This document shows positions 35,847 through 44,483 of a stretch of DNA of 64,000 bases, piece by piece. The translations under genes and the position numbers were made by a program. A model generated the notes under the pieces. That model saw only the letters and a program-made list of their open reading frames with translations, was not told the origin of the DNA and ran no database searches. Every line of letters starts with the position of its first letter. The stretch's first letter is position 1. Where the stretch lies: the NCBI RefSeq assembly GCF_008080435.1, contig NZ_VRKN01000001.1:1-64000 (forward strand), given 5' to 3'. The DNA is from Enterobacter asburiae. Its GTDB lineage: Bacteria; Pseudomonadota; Gammaproteobacteria; Enterobacterales; Enterobacteriaceae.

Positions 35847-37214
35847 CTAAATCATCTTGCGCGCAGGCGTGGGTGTCGCTCTGAAGGCATTCACGGTTTT
35901 ATCCATCACTACCTGAGCGTCAGTGCCTGAATCCAGCACAGTATTTTGCACTGATGCCGCTTCAATCTGGACGGTTGTCACCGTCAGCGCTTCAAGGCCG
36001 TCAGTTGCCAGTAACGCACTCACCTGCGTAGCGAAACACGCGCTGGCGTCAGCTGCGACCTCTACGACAGTGGTTTCGGTTGTGGCGACAATATGATTAT
36101 CAGAAATATAATTTCCTTTACCCGACACCACCCGAATAATGACCGGTGTCGCACCAGGTGGCGTTATATATTGCGTATCAATTGTCTCGGAAATATGGTT
36201 GGCAATGACAGAATTATTATCACCATTGATATACAGCAGGCCATATAAATCATCTAACCCGTTATTGTAGTTCTGCATTGGCTCCCAGGGTTCACGCTCG
36301 CGGAAGAAATGGTTTGACGATACCAGGTTTTCAGCGCTGCCTTCTTCAATGACCAGCATACCAGGGTAAAACGAATGGAATCGGTTACTGCTGATTGAGG
36401 AGCGAACCACCCCGGAGAAATGCACGCTGCTTTTTCCGCGCGGGAATATATTGTTGGCGGTAATTAAAAGGCCGCCGAAGTTTTCAGCATAAACAGAGTA
36501 GCCTCTGTAGCCCGCACCAATCAGGTTATCGGTGATTTTCGAAGCCTGACCGGATTCACGTAACTCAATGCAATTACCACATTCCGCGATGAAGTTGTTA
36601 TGGATAGCAAGGGCATCAGCATTATAAATCGTCACGCCGTGCTCAAGATAGACCAGCCCCATGCCGCTGATGCGGAAAGAGTCTTGCGCGCTGGCAATGT
36701 AAATGCCGGTCTTACCGTTAAGGTAGCTGTTCTCCGGGTCATTGCTTCCAGAACCGTCGTCAACAAAGTGCAGTCCGTCGATGCAGAAGTCAGCAAATTC
36801 GACCGAGCTTATCCGCGGGTCCCCACTGCGTGCAATATAGAATGCGGCTCCAGTAGATTCCTCAGCTCCCTCTTCGGGTGACATATCCACCAGGACACGG
36901 CTGCCACCGGGCCATAATTCATGCCAGTTTGGCCAATCACTTTCTGGGGTATTAAAGCGAATACTGGAAGACGTAAAACCATGCCCGGACCCCATGATTT
37001 TTAGATAACTAATATCAATGACAACCTGTGTCAGAAGATGATAATCGCCTGGTGGAATATAAATCACCGCGCCGGGTTTACCGCCTTCATTCACATCGGT
37101 ATTTGTTTGCCGACTCTTAATATCTGCGATGATACTATTAATCACTTCACCAATATCATCATATGGATTACCTGTATTCCACTCTGTGACATCGTAATAA
37201 TTATTACTGGACAT
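35847..37214 (-). CDS. inulin fructotransferase / DFA-III hydrolase homologue, without a signal peptide
   Basis: 455 residues from ATG 37214 (AGAAGGA eight bases upstream). Full-length match by recall to GH91 inulin fructotransferase: PPGDYHLLTQVVIDISYL, GSGHGF, GDPRISSVEFADFCIDGL, NGKTGI, FPRGKSSVHFSG, NGLDDLYG. The catalytic pair seems conserved: Asp200 (NADAL) and Glu211 (AECGN), eleven residues apart as in the Bacillus enzyme. The family is a right-handed beta-helix trimer that splits inulin into difructose anhydride III (EC 4.2.2.18); some members instead hydrolyse DFA-III to inulobiose. Secreted enzymes have signal peptides; this one begins MSSNNYYDV and looks cytoplasmic, and it follows a sugar symporter by 43 bases. 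I favour the DFA-III-hydrolysing role. Confidence 0.85.
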   Translation of the reverse strand: MSSNNYYDVTEWNTGNPYDDIGEVINSIIADIKSRQTNTDVNEGGKPGAVIYIPPGDYHLLTQVVIDISYLKIMGSGHGFTSSSIRFNTPESDWPNWHELWPGGSRVLVDMSPEEGAEESTGAAFYIARSGDPRISSVEFADFCIDGLHFVDDGSGSNDPENSYLNGKTGIYIASAQDSFRISGMGLVYLEHGVTIYNADALAIHNNFIAECGNCIELRESGQASKITDNLIGAGYRGYSVYAENFGGLLITANNIFPRGKSSVHFSGVVRSSISSNRFHSFYPGMLVIEEGSAENLVSSNHFFREREPWEPMQNYNNGLDDLYGLLYINGDNNSVIANHISETIDTQYITPPGATPVIIRVVSGKGNYISDNHIVATTETTVVEVAADASACFATQVSALLATDGLEALTVTTVQIEAASVQNTVLDSGTDAQVVMDKTVNAFRATPTPARKMI

Positions 37215-37257
37215 GTGCAAAATCCTTCTGGTCAATTAACATTCAACAACTTTATTA

Positions 37258-38646
37258 CTACGCGTAGGTAGGGTTTGTTTCTAATTCACGCTTAGCGAGC
37301 TCGACTTTTATTTTCTCGAGAAATGTATTATTCAGTTTAAAATAACGCACTATCCACGCGCTAAAGAAATAGCTCACCATCGGCAATAACGAAAACATCA
37401 TAATAATGCCCTGGAGGGTCTGCGGATTTTGTTGAGCCTGATTCGCAACATAACCGGTCCAGGACAATATCCACGCGACAATCGCCCCGGCGACAGCCAG
37501 ACCCATTTTCAGCATGAAAAGATTCCCGGCAAAAGAAATACCCGTCAGACGTTTACCAAATTTCCAGTCGCCGTAATCGTCGACGTCGGACATCATGGCC
37601 CACAGAATTGGCCCAGACTGAATCAGGTGCAGAATATTTATGACGATAAACAGAGTCAGTAGCGGCGTCAGTGAGTGCGGATCGACAAACCACAAGGCAA
37701 AGGAAAGGATGCCGAGAATAATATTGATAATGCGAAAAAGTTTAACTTTATCAAAACGATCGGTCAGGGGTTTAGCAATGACGCTGCCCAGCATATTGCA
37801 GGCCACGCCGAGAGCCATAAAGAAGGTAATAAATCCTACGGAGGCCTGCATCACATAGGTGGCATAATAGATGGTTACCGCCCCGCGAATAAATGCCGGA
37901 AAAACGTTCAGGAAGGTAATGGAGATCATCAACAACCATTGGTCATTTTTAATGATGTCGTTAAGATCCTTTCTTAAGGTGTCATTGGTCTTAATCGAGA
38001 CCACGCGCTCTTTAATACTGGAAAAACAGAACAAAAACATTACTGTGGCGGCTCCCCCCATGATCAGCATGGTCAGTTGAAAGCCAGATGCCCTATTCCC
38101 GTCACCCAGCCAATCGGTTAACGGCAAAATAGAAGAAGATACAATCAGCGTTGCGAGGCCATTAAGGAAGAAGCGCCATGAAAGACAGCCCAAACGCTCT
38201 TTCTGATTAAGCGTAATAACGCCAGCAACCGAGCAGTAAGGGATATTTATCGCTGTATAAATCAACGACATAATCAGATAGGTAACCCATGCATAAATGA
38301 TTTTCCCGTTCATGCTCAGGTCAGGAGTTGTGAACATCAATACCGCGCCCAGACCAAACGGTATGGCCATCCATAACAACCACGGGCGGAACTTACCCCA
38401 GCGGGTTCGGGTACGGTCACAAATTGCGCCCATAACGGGGTCGCTGAAGGCGTCAAAAACACGGATTACCAGAAAAAGGGTACCAACAATACCGGCATCA
38501 AGACCATACACGTCGGTATAAAACCAGGTCAGATATAGCGCCAGCACGCTCCAGATCATACATGAACCAGCATCGCCCATACCGTAGCCAATCTTTTCTT
38601 TCAGACTCAATCTTTCATAAGCGCTGTGTTTATCTGCGGCTGTCAT
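37258..38646 (-). CDS. GPH-family (MelB-like) sugar:cation symporter
   Basis: 462 residues from ATG 38646, with AAGGA six bases upstream. Twelve membrane helices. Diagnostic GPH segments are KIGYGMGDAGSCMIW at the N-terminus, the FDAFSDPVMGAICDRTRTRWGKFRPW loop (acid residues that bind the coupling cation), and DYGDWKFGKRLTGISFAG late in the protein. The family imports glycosides, pentosides or hexuronides with H+ or Na+. Adjacent genes, an inulin fructotransferase homologue and a LacI regulator, suggest a fructose disaccharide or anhydride as substrate. Confidence 0.87.
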   Translation of the reverse strand: MTAADKHSAYERLSLKEKIGYGMGDAGSCMIWSVLALYLTWFYTDVYGLDAGIVGTLFLVIRVFDAFSDPVMGAICDRTRTRWGKFRPWLLWMAIPFGLGAVLMFTTPDLSMNGKIIYAWVTYLIMSLIYTAINIPYCSVAGVITLNQKERLGCLSWRFFLNGLATLIVSSSILPLTDWLGDGNRASGFQLTMLIMGGAATVMFLFCFSSIKERVVSIKTNDTLRKDLNDIIKNDQWLLMISITFLNVFPAFIRGAVTIYYATYVMQASVGFITFFMALGVACNMLGSVIAKPLTDRFDKVKLFRIINIILGILSFALWFVDPHSLTPLLTLFIVINILHLIQSGPILWAMMSDVDDYGDWKFGKRLTGISFAGNLFMLKMGLAVAGAIVAWILSWTGYVANQAQQNPQTLQGIIMMFSLLPMVSYFFSAWIVRYFKLNNTFLEKIKVELAKRELETNPTYA

Positions 38647-38692
38647 ATATATCCTTAAATATTGATAATAAATACAAAACAAGGTTTATCAT

Positions 38693-38713
38693 GTGATGTC
38701 AGGGAAACATCAC
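38693..38713. promoter_or_regulatory. inverted repeat between regulator and symporter genes, candidate operator
   Basis: GTGATGT, a seven-base spacer, ACATCAC. Perfect 7-bp arms lie 47 bases before the symporter ATG. It could be the LacI-type regulator's site for the symporter/fructotransferase operon. It differs from the palindrome upstream of the regulator gene, so one of the two may serve another protein. Confidence 0.4.
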
Positions 38714-38744
38714 CCACTTCAAATTGCATGTGATTAATAAATAC

Positions 38745-39755
38745 TTAAAGCGTAGTAATATTAAGGGTGATGCTGCTCTCACGTATGATCAAGCGAGAGT
38801 CGATTTCAACCATTTCGATACTTTCTTGTTTATTGCTATTGTTAACCATCTGAAATGCCAGATGCGCAATTTCATTTATCGGCTGTGCGATACTGGTTAT
38901 TCTCTTAGTCTGCGCCAGCAATGTATTATCGAAACTTACGATAGCAATATCCTGTGGAATGCATATGCCTTTGGCATTTAGCCCATCCATAATATAGCTG
39001 GCAGCAACGTCGTTATAGATCATCAGACCCGTGCATACCGTTTTTCGGCTGGCGATCTTTACTATAATATCGTCAAGGATACTGATATGTCCTGATATTT
39101 TTTCACCTTCCCCTTTTGCTATCCAGAATTGGTTCTGTAGATTAAGGGCTATTCCTCGGCCGGTAATTTTTTTACTCCAGGCTGATACTTTACGATTGTC
39201 TACGCCCTCCTGTGCAATAAAACCTAATGCGGTATGTCCGGTCTGAATAAAATGTTCTGCAATGTTCTCCGCACCTTTGCTCTGATCAATCGACACCGAG
39301 TTAAAAAAACGGGAAACCTGTGTCACCACGGCAACCGGAATATGTGTCGCGGCAAGCCACTGTGCAAGCTCAGCTTCCGCCTCCGTAGGAACCCACAGCA
39401 AGCTGTCAATTCCCATTCCGATCAGAGTGTGAATGATCTGTTTATCCTGCTGCGGCTGGTTCTGGTGCGTTTTAACGATCACCGTTTTGCCAATGTATCG
39501 CGCTTCTTCCTCAAACGTCGCCAACAGTTCGCAGAAATGTGGGTTGACCAGATTCGGCAGCACGACGGCAATCAGGCCTGAGCATTTACCGCTCAGTTGA
39601 ATCGCGCTTTTATTGGGTACATAACACAGGTAATCCATCGCATCACGCACCGCCTGACGCGTTTCGGGCACCACGCTGGGATGATTGTTCAGCACCCGCG
39701 ATACGGTAGCTGTTGATACTCCAGCTTTTTTTGCGACATCTTTAATGGAAGCCAT
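38745..39755 (-). CDS. LacI-family transcriptional regulator of the fructan/DFA operon
   Basis: 336 residues from ATG 39755. The helix-turn-helix reads ASIKDVAKKAGVSTATVSRVLNNHPSV, classic LacI, followed by a hinge and a periplasmic-binding-protein-like ligand domain (GLIAVVLPNLVNPHFCELL, MGIDSLLWVP, AIVSFDNTLLAQTKRITSIAQP). A longer in-frame start at 39830 would include the promoter. It lies immediately upstream of the symporter and fructotransferase homologue on the same strand and is their likely repressor; the inducer would be the imported saccharide. A perfect palindrome sits 25 bases before the start. Confidence 0.87.
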   Translation of the reverse strand: MASIKDVAKKAGVSTATVSRVLNNHPSVVPETRQAVRDAMDYLCYVPNKSAIQLSGKCSGLIAVVLPNLVNPHFCELLATFEEEARYIGKTVIVKTHQNQPQQDKQIIHTLIGMGIDSLLWVPTEAEAELAQWLAATHIPVAVVTQVSRFFNSVSIDQSKGAENIAEHFIQTGHTALGFIAQEGVDNRKVSAWSKKITGRGIALNLQNQFWIAKGEGEKISGHISILDDIIVKIASRKTVCTGLMIYNDVAASYIMDGLNAKGICIPQDIAIVSFDNTLLAQTKRITSIAQPINEIAHLAFQMVNNSNKQESIEMVEIDSRLIIRESSITLNITTL

Positions 39756-39779
39756 AATGATGAAATGCACCCTATAAAC

Positions 39780-39791
39780 AGTGACGTCACT
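39780..39791. promoter_or_regulatory. perfect 12-bp palindrome upstream of the LacI-type gene
   Basis: AGTGACGTCACT is a perfect palindrome with the central CpG common in LacI-family operators. It is 25 bases before the regulator's ATG and suggests autorepression. Confidence 0.45.
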
Positions 39792-39918
39792 ATAAAGTGT
39801 GATAGAGGTCAAAAATGTAAGCCAGTTCACATGTTGTTTTGTTACATGAATTCCGGTTCACGCTCTCATTTTTCCATTAGCGTTAACGTTGCGAAACGTC
39901 AGGCGCCGCTTTCTAACT

Positions 39919-39945
39919 GGACCTATCCATCCCATTTATAGGTCC
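39919..39945. promoter_or_regulatory. inverted repeat upstream of the MBL-fold hydrolase
   Basis: GGACCTAT (39919-39926) and ATAGGTCC (39938-39945) are perfect arms 11 bases apart. They lie about 70 bases before the hydrolase start. They could be a LysR-type or other operator, or a 5' leader hairpin. Confidence 0.35.
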
Positions 39946-40013
39946 TATCATTTCTGGGCAGGTTCTTATAATTTTACGAAGAAGTAAGATGAGCGCTTTC
40001 AAAGGAGACTCGT

Positions 40014-41000
40014 ATGTTTATCGTAAAAAAACTTGCCCTGTCCACGCTGATTTCCAGTTCATTGCTTTTCTACCCTGCGCTGCAGGCGTCGGCAGAGACG
40101 CCTCAGCATGTCGTTAAACAACCGGCGGGCGGATACAGCGTTCAGGTCGGCGACGTTCTGGTCACCTCGTTTACGGACGGAACCGTCGCGCAGGATCTGC
40201 ACAAGCTGCTGCGCCGGACAACGCCGCAAAAAATTGATGCGCTGCTCGCGAAAAATTTCCAGACCAACCCGGCTGAGGTGTCCATCAACGCGTTCCTGAT
40301 TGCGATGCCCGGACATAAAATTCTGGTGGATACGGGCTCAGGCCAGCTCTTTGGCCCCGGCAACGGCGGACGTCTGATTGAGAGCCTCGCCACGCAGGGG
40401 ATTAAACCCGAGGACATTACTGAAGTCCTGCTGACCCACGCCCACTCCGATCATGCTGGCGGCCTGGTGAAAGATGGCAAGGCGGTGTTCAGCAACGCGC
40501 GCGTTTTTATTGGCAAACCGGACGTCGACTTTTTCTTTAACGACGAGAATCAGAAAAAAACCGGCTACGGCAAGAACTACTTCACCGTCGCGCAGAAAAC
40601 CTTAAAACCCTATCTTGACGCCGGTAAAGTGGTGCCGTTTAGCGGCACTTCTGAGATTCTCCCGGGGCTTACCGGCACGGTTCATCCTGGCCATACACCG
40701 GGTTCAGCCTTCTACACTCTGACAAGTAAAGGCGAGAAGATCATCTTTGTCGGCGACATCATTCATGCCGCGGCGGTCCAGTTCCCGCAGCCTGACGTGA
40801 CCATTACCTACGATGAAGATCAGAACAAAGCGGCAAGCGTGCGCGAACATGCGTTTGCCGACTTTGTGAAAAATAAAGATCTGGTTGCCGCGCCCCATCT
40901 ACCGTTCCCGGGAATCGGCTATGTCACCAAAGGCGAAAACGGCGGCTATGCCTGGGTCCCTGTCACCTATACCAACCGGGACGCCAGCAGCGCGAAATAA
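40014..41000 (+). CDS. secreted metallo-beta-lactamase-fold hydrolase
   Basis: A 328-residue protein with a signal peptide cleaved near ASA (about 26). The MBL-fold metal motif is LLTHAHSDHAGG (HxHxDH, about 140-151); HPGHTPGS provides the third His and FVGDIIH the bridging Asp. The region around GSGQLFGPGNGGR resembles quorum-quenching or general MBL-fold hydrolases rather than beta-lactamases. AAAGGAG precedes ATG 40014. The following LysR gene starts one base after the stop, so the two form an operon. Substrate unknown. Confidence 0.83.
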   Translation: MFIVKKLALSTLISSSLLFYPALQASAETPQHVVKQPAGGYSVQVGDVLVTSFTDGTVAQDLHKLLRRTTPQKIDALLAKNFQTNPAEVSINAFLIAMPGHKILVDTGSGQLFGPGNGGRLIESLATQGIKPEDITEVLLTHAHSDHAGGLVKDGKAVFSNARVFIGKPDVDFFFNDENQKKTGYGKNYFTVAQKTLKPYLDAGKVVPFSGTSEILPGLTGTVHPGHTPGSAFYTLTSKGEKIIFVGDIIHAAAVQFPQPDVTITYDEDQNKAASVREHAFADFVKNKDLVAAPHLPFPGIGYVTKGENGGYAWVPVTYTNRDASSAK

Positions 41001-41001
41001 G

Positions 41002-41919
41002 ATGACGCCCATCTCTGACATGGACATAGACCTGATCCTGACCCTGGACGCTTTGCTTCAGGACAGGAATATCACCCATGCGGCTACGCGGCTGGGCATC
41101 AGCCAGCCCGCGCTGTCCGCCCGTCTCGCGCGCCTGCGAACACTCTTTGGCGAGCCGCTGTTTATACCCTCCCCACATGGACGTGGGGTGTTACCCACGC
41201 CGAGAGCAGAAGCAATTAAGCCTCAGGTGGAGAGCGTGCTGCGCGGCATCAGCGCGATGTTTGCCCCCACCACGTTTGATGCGCCCACCAGCAGCCGGAC
41301 CTTTGTTATCGCCCTGCATGAAAACCCGGCGCTGATGCTGGGCACCGGGCTGCTTAACCAGGTGAGCACCGATGCTCCCGGTATCCGCCTGCGCTTCGCC
41401 CTGCCGGAGATGGCCGAACTGCCGCAGCAGCTGGAAAACGGTGATGTCGATATCTACATCGGCGTGAGCGCCGGTGCCCATGACGGCTGGGTCAGACGCA
41501 AACTTCTCGACGACACGTTTGCCACCGCCCAGCGCAAAGGCCACCCGCGCGGGGCCGGTGCGTTAGACCTGGAAAGCTACTGCGCGCTTTCGCATCTGGT
41601 GGTGTCATCGGCGGGGGATCCGTTTACCGGCTTTGTCGATCAAACCCTGGCCGGGATCGGCTATCAGCGACACGTCGCGATGTCTACGCAGAGCTACGCC
41701 ATGGCGCCTGCGCTGGTCGCCGGTACTGACCTGGTGTGCACCTTGCCGGAACGGATGCTGCAACGGTTTGCCTCCACGCTGGATATTTTTCCACCGCCGC
41801 TACCGCTCCAGCCGATTACCATTTACATGTACTGGCACCCGAAAAACAGTCAGGATCCAGCGAACACGTGGCTACGTGAACAGCTGCGGCAGGCCGCCGG
41901 ACGTCAGGTACGATCGTGA
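41002..41919 (+). CDS. LysR-family transcriptional regulator
   Basis: 305 residues from ATG 41002, directly after the hydrolase stop. The winged helix reads DLILTLDALLQDRNITHAATRLGISQPALSARLARLRTLFGEPLF, followed by a standard effector domain. It is the NodD-like subtype. Co-transcription with the MBL-fold hydrolase suggests it controls that gene, perhaps through the inverted repeat upstream. A longer in-frame start at 40885 overlaps the hydrolase and is unlikely. Confidence 0.85.
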   Translation: MTPISDMDIDLILTLDALLQDRNITHAATRLGISQPALSARLARLRTLFGEPLFIPSPHGRGVLPTPRAEAIKPQVESVLRGISAMFAPTTFDAPTSSRTFVIALHENPALMLGTGLLNQVSTDAPGIRLRFALPEMAELPQQLENGDVDIYIGVSAGAHDGWVRRKLLDDTFATAQRKGHPRGAGALDLESYCALSHLVVSSAGDPFTGFVDQTLAGIGYQRHVAMSTQSYAMAPALVAGTDLVCTLPERMLQRFASTLDIFPPPLPLQPITIYMYWHPKNSQDPANTWLREQLRQAAGRQVRS

Positions 41920-42054
41920 ATGCAATAAAAGCTACGTTAACCGTGGCCTTTGCAATCTGTCGTTACAGGGTAGGTTTGTTGCCGCTTCCCCTGCTTTCTT
42001 GTACCCTTTCACCGGTAACCCTGCCCCCACAAACTTTGAGACATCCGGACACCT

Positions 42055-42342
42055 ATGACTGCACACATTTCTAACGATCCTTTGCATGGCGTAACGCTGG
42101 AGATGATGGTCAACGCCCTGGTGACAAAATATGGCTGGAGCGAGTTGGGCGACCGAATCAAAATTAACTGTTTCAGAAAAGATCCCAGCGTTAAATCGAG
42201 CCTGAAATTTCTGCGTCGTACCCCGTGGGCGCGCGCGGAAGTTGAAGCCCTGTATCTGGACTCCCTCAACGATGAGGTAAGCACAGAACAGGCGGCACCC
42301 GCCTTTAATCCCTGGGCTAACAGTCGGATTATTAAGAGCTAA
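42055..42342 (+). CDS. VF530 (DUF2132) family small DNA-binding protein
   Basis: A 95-residue protein. The first 75 residues match VF530: [33 protein letters not shown], then [16 protein letters not shown]. The solved Vibrio member is a small helical fold with suggested DNA-binding ability, but no target is established. A short acidic tail follows. It ends seven bases before digH, so the two may share a transcript. Confidence 0.85.
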   Translation: MTAHISNDPLHGVTLEMMVNALVTKYGWSELGDRIKINCFRKDPSVKSSLKFLRRTPWARAEVEALYLDSLNDEVSTEQAAPAFNPWANSRIIKS

Positions 42343-42349
42343 TACGCAA

Positions 42350-43642
42350 ATGACGCGACACGTAAAACGGATTGGTGCGCTGACTGCCTGCGCACTTTTA
42401 CTTGTGAGCTGCTCCTCAAAACCACCAAAATCACTGGTTACCCCTCTTCCCACCGCGAGCAAACCGACGCAGCAGGCAAACGAGCCGATGCGCGGGATTT
42501 GGCTGGCAACCGTCTCTCGTCTCGACTGGCCGCCGGTGGCCTCGGTGAATGGCCGCAGCGCTGACCAGCGCATCGCAATGCAAAAGCAGGCGCTGACCAG
42601 CAAGCTCGACAACCTCAAGCACCTCGGTATTAACACGGTGTTTTTCCAGGTGAAGCCGGACAGCACTGCCCTCTGGTCATCAAAAATTTTACCGTGGTCA
42701 GATATGCTGACGGGCAACATCGGCGAGTATCCGGGATACGATCCGCTGCAGTTTATGTTGGATGAAGCGCACAAGCGCGGCATGAAGGTCCATGCCTGGT
42801 TCAACCCGTACCGCGTGTCGACCAACACCAAACCGTCAACCATCGCCGCCCTGAACCGGACAACCTATCAGACCCCGTCCAGCGTCTATGTCCAGCACCC
42901 GGAGTGGGTGCGCATCTCGGGTGACCGTTTTGTTCTCGACCCCGGCATTCCGGAAGTGCGGGACTGGATAACCCGGGTAGTGACCGAAGTGGTGGCGAAC
43001 TACGCGGTAGACGGCGTGCAGTTTGATGATTACTTTTACGCCGAATCGTCGGGATCCGCCCTCAATGACGCGCAGACCTGGCGGCAATATGGTCAGGGAT
43101 TTGCCTCAAAGGCCGACTGGCGAAGGCACAACACGCAGCAGCTGATCGTCCAGGTTTCCCGCGCGATTAAACAGACCAAGCCCGACGTTGAGTTTGGCGT
43201 CAGTCCGGCGGGCGTGTGGCGTAACCGCTCCTTTGACCCGGCTGGCTCGGACACCCGTGGCGCCGCAGCCTACGATGAATCCTACGCCGATACGCGTCAG
43301 TGGGTTCAGCAGGGCCTGCTGGACTACATCGCTCCGCAAATTTACTGGCCCTTCTCCCGGGATGCCGCGCGCTACGACGTGCTGACCAAATGGTGGGCCG
43401 ACGTCGTGAAGCCGACCCACACCCGTCTGTATATCGGCATTGCGTTCTACAAGGTGGGCGAGCCGTCGAGAAATGAGCCAGACTGGACGGTTCAGGGCGG
43501 CGTGCCGGAGCTGAAAAAACAGCTCGATCTCAACGATTCGCTGCCCAACGTGAATGGCACTATCCTGTTCCGGGAAGATTACCTGAACCAGCCGCAAACG
43601 CAGCAGGCGGTGAACTACCTGAAAGGACGCTGGGGCAGCTAA
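42350..43642 (+). CDS. digH: DigH (YddW-like) lipoprotein glycosyl hydrolase acting on denuded peptidoglycan
   Basis: A 430-residue GHL10/DUF187 protein. The lipoprotein signal has lipobox LVSC (Cys21). The TIM barrel begins MRGIWLATVSRLDWPPV, with VFFQVKPDSTALWSS, GMKVHAWFNPYRV and DGVQFDDYFY segments typical of the family. E. coli DigH cuts glycan strands lacking stem peptides during septal wall processing; the same role is expected here. Seven bases after the VF530 gene and followed by a strong terminator. Confidence 0.87.
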   Translation: MTRHVKRIGALTACALLLVSCSSKPPKSLVTPLPTASKPTQQANEPMRGIWLATVSRLDWPPVASVNGRSADQRIAMQKQALTSKLDNLKHLGINTVFFQVKPDSTALWSSKILPWSDMLTGNIGEYPGYDPLQFMLDEAHKRGMKVHAWFNPYRVSTNTKPSTIAALNRTTYQTPSSVYVQHPEWVRISGDRFVLDPGIPEVRDWITRVVTEVVANYAVDGVQFDDYFYAESSGSALNDAQTWRQYGQGFASKADWRRHNTQQLIVQVSRAIKQTKPDVEFGVSPAGVWRNRSFDPAGSDTRGAAAYDESYADTRQWVQQGLLDYIAPQIYWPFSRDAARYDVLTKWWADVVKPTHTRLYIGIAFYKVGEPSRNEPDWTVQGGVPELKKQLDLNDSLPNVNGTILFREDYLNQPQTQQAVNYLKGRWGS

Positions 43643-43651
43643 GTGACGCTC

Positions 43652-43685
43652 AGGCAGAAACGTCCTGTTTCTGCCTGTTTTTTTT
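43652..43685. terminator. bidirectional Rho-independent terminator
   Basis: AGGCAGAAAC (43652-43661), loop GTCCT, GTTTCTGCCT (43667-43676), then G and eight T. Ends digH; the same hairpin can act on dsbG, whose stop lies at its right edge. Confidence 0.88.
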
Positions 43686-44442
43686 ACGGCTTCGGCCCGA
43701 ACATTGCCTCAAGCTGTTGCGCATCCGGCATACCGACCACCTGCTGCAGTTCATTTTCCGCATTCAGATAATAGATGGCCGGCGTGGCGTTAGCGCCCAG
43801 GCTGTCCATCAGCGTCTGGTGTTTCTGCAGGATCTCTACCGTTTCGCGGGAAGACTCGCCGTCAGGCTTGGGTAATTTTTTCCCACCGGAAAGCTCGTAT
43901 TCACGCCAGGCCGAGACCGGATCTTTCGCATTCAGAATCGCTGAGGCGTTACGTCCGCTGTTGGGGTTGAGAAACGCCACCAACAGCGTGTTGAGCTGAA
44001 CCTTGCCCGCCGTCACCCACGGCTGAGCCTCTGACCAGAACTGCTTGCAGTACGGACAGAACGGATCGGCGAAGACAAAGACTTTACGCGGAGCGTTATC
44101 CACCCCTTCCTTCAGGGGATGCGCCGCGTTGAGTTTTTTCCACATCTCGCGTCCCATCGGGGCGTAGATCTCTTTCTGGAAATAGCCCTCGCTGAGGTTT
44201 TTTCCTTTGTCATCGTACAGATAGCCTGAGATAACGTGCTTGCCGTCCGGCGTTAAAAAGAGCGTCACGCCCATATCCTGATACTGCCCCAGCCATGCAG
44301 GCGCACCGCCGGGTGCATCCAGTTTCTTAATGATTTTAATGTTCTGCTGCTCGCTGAAGTGCTTAACCACATCCGGTATGGCATCAGCCGCCTGTACCAG
44401 CCCTGACGTCGCCAGCGCTGAAAGTAACAGTAATTTTTTCAT
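43684..44442 (-). CDS. dsbG: periplasmic thiol:disulfide isomerase/reductase DsbG
   Basis: A 252-residue protein with signal peptide ending near VQA (about 18). A DsbC/G-type dimerisation domain (about 20-80) leads into a thioredoxin-fold domain with the active site FADPFCPYCKQFW. DsbG keeps single cysteines of periplasmic proteins reduced and is recycled by a DsbD-type partner. It is downstream of scsB-scsC on the same strand, 41 bases after scsC, where Salmonella has scsD; ScsB could be its electron donor here (inference). Confidence 0.88.
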   Translation of the reverse strand: MKKLLLLSALATSGLVQAADAIPDVVKHFSEQQNIKIIKKLDAPGGAPAWLGQYQDMGVTLFLTPDGKHVISGYLYDDKGKNLSEGYFQKEIYAPMGREMWKKLNAAHPLKEGVDNAPRKVFVFADPFCPYCKQFWSEAQPWVTAGKVQLNTLLVAFLNPNSGRNASAILNAKDPVSAWREYELSGGKKLPKPDGESSRETVEILQKHQTLMDSLGANATPAIYYLNAENELQQVVGMPDAQQLEAMFGPKP

Positions 44443-44483
44443 TTCCCTCTCCGGTTTTTCGGGGGCATTCCGCCCCCTTCAGG

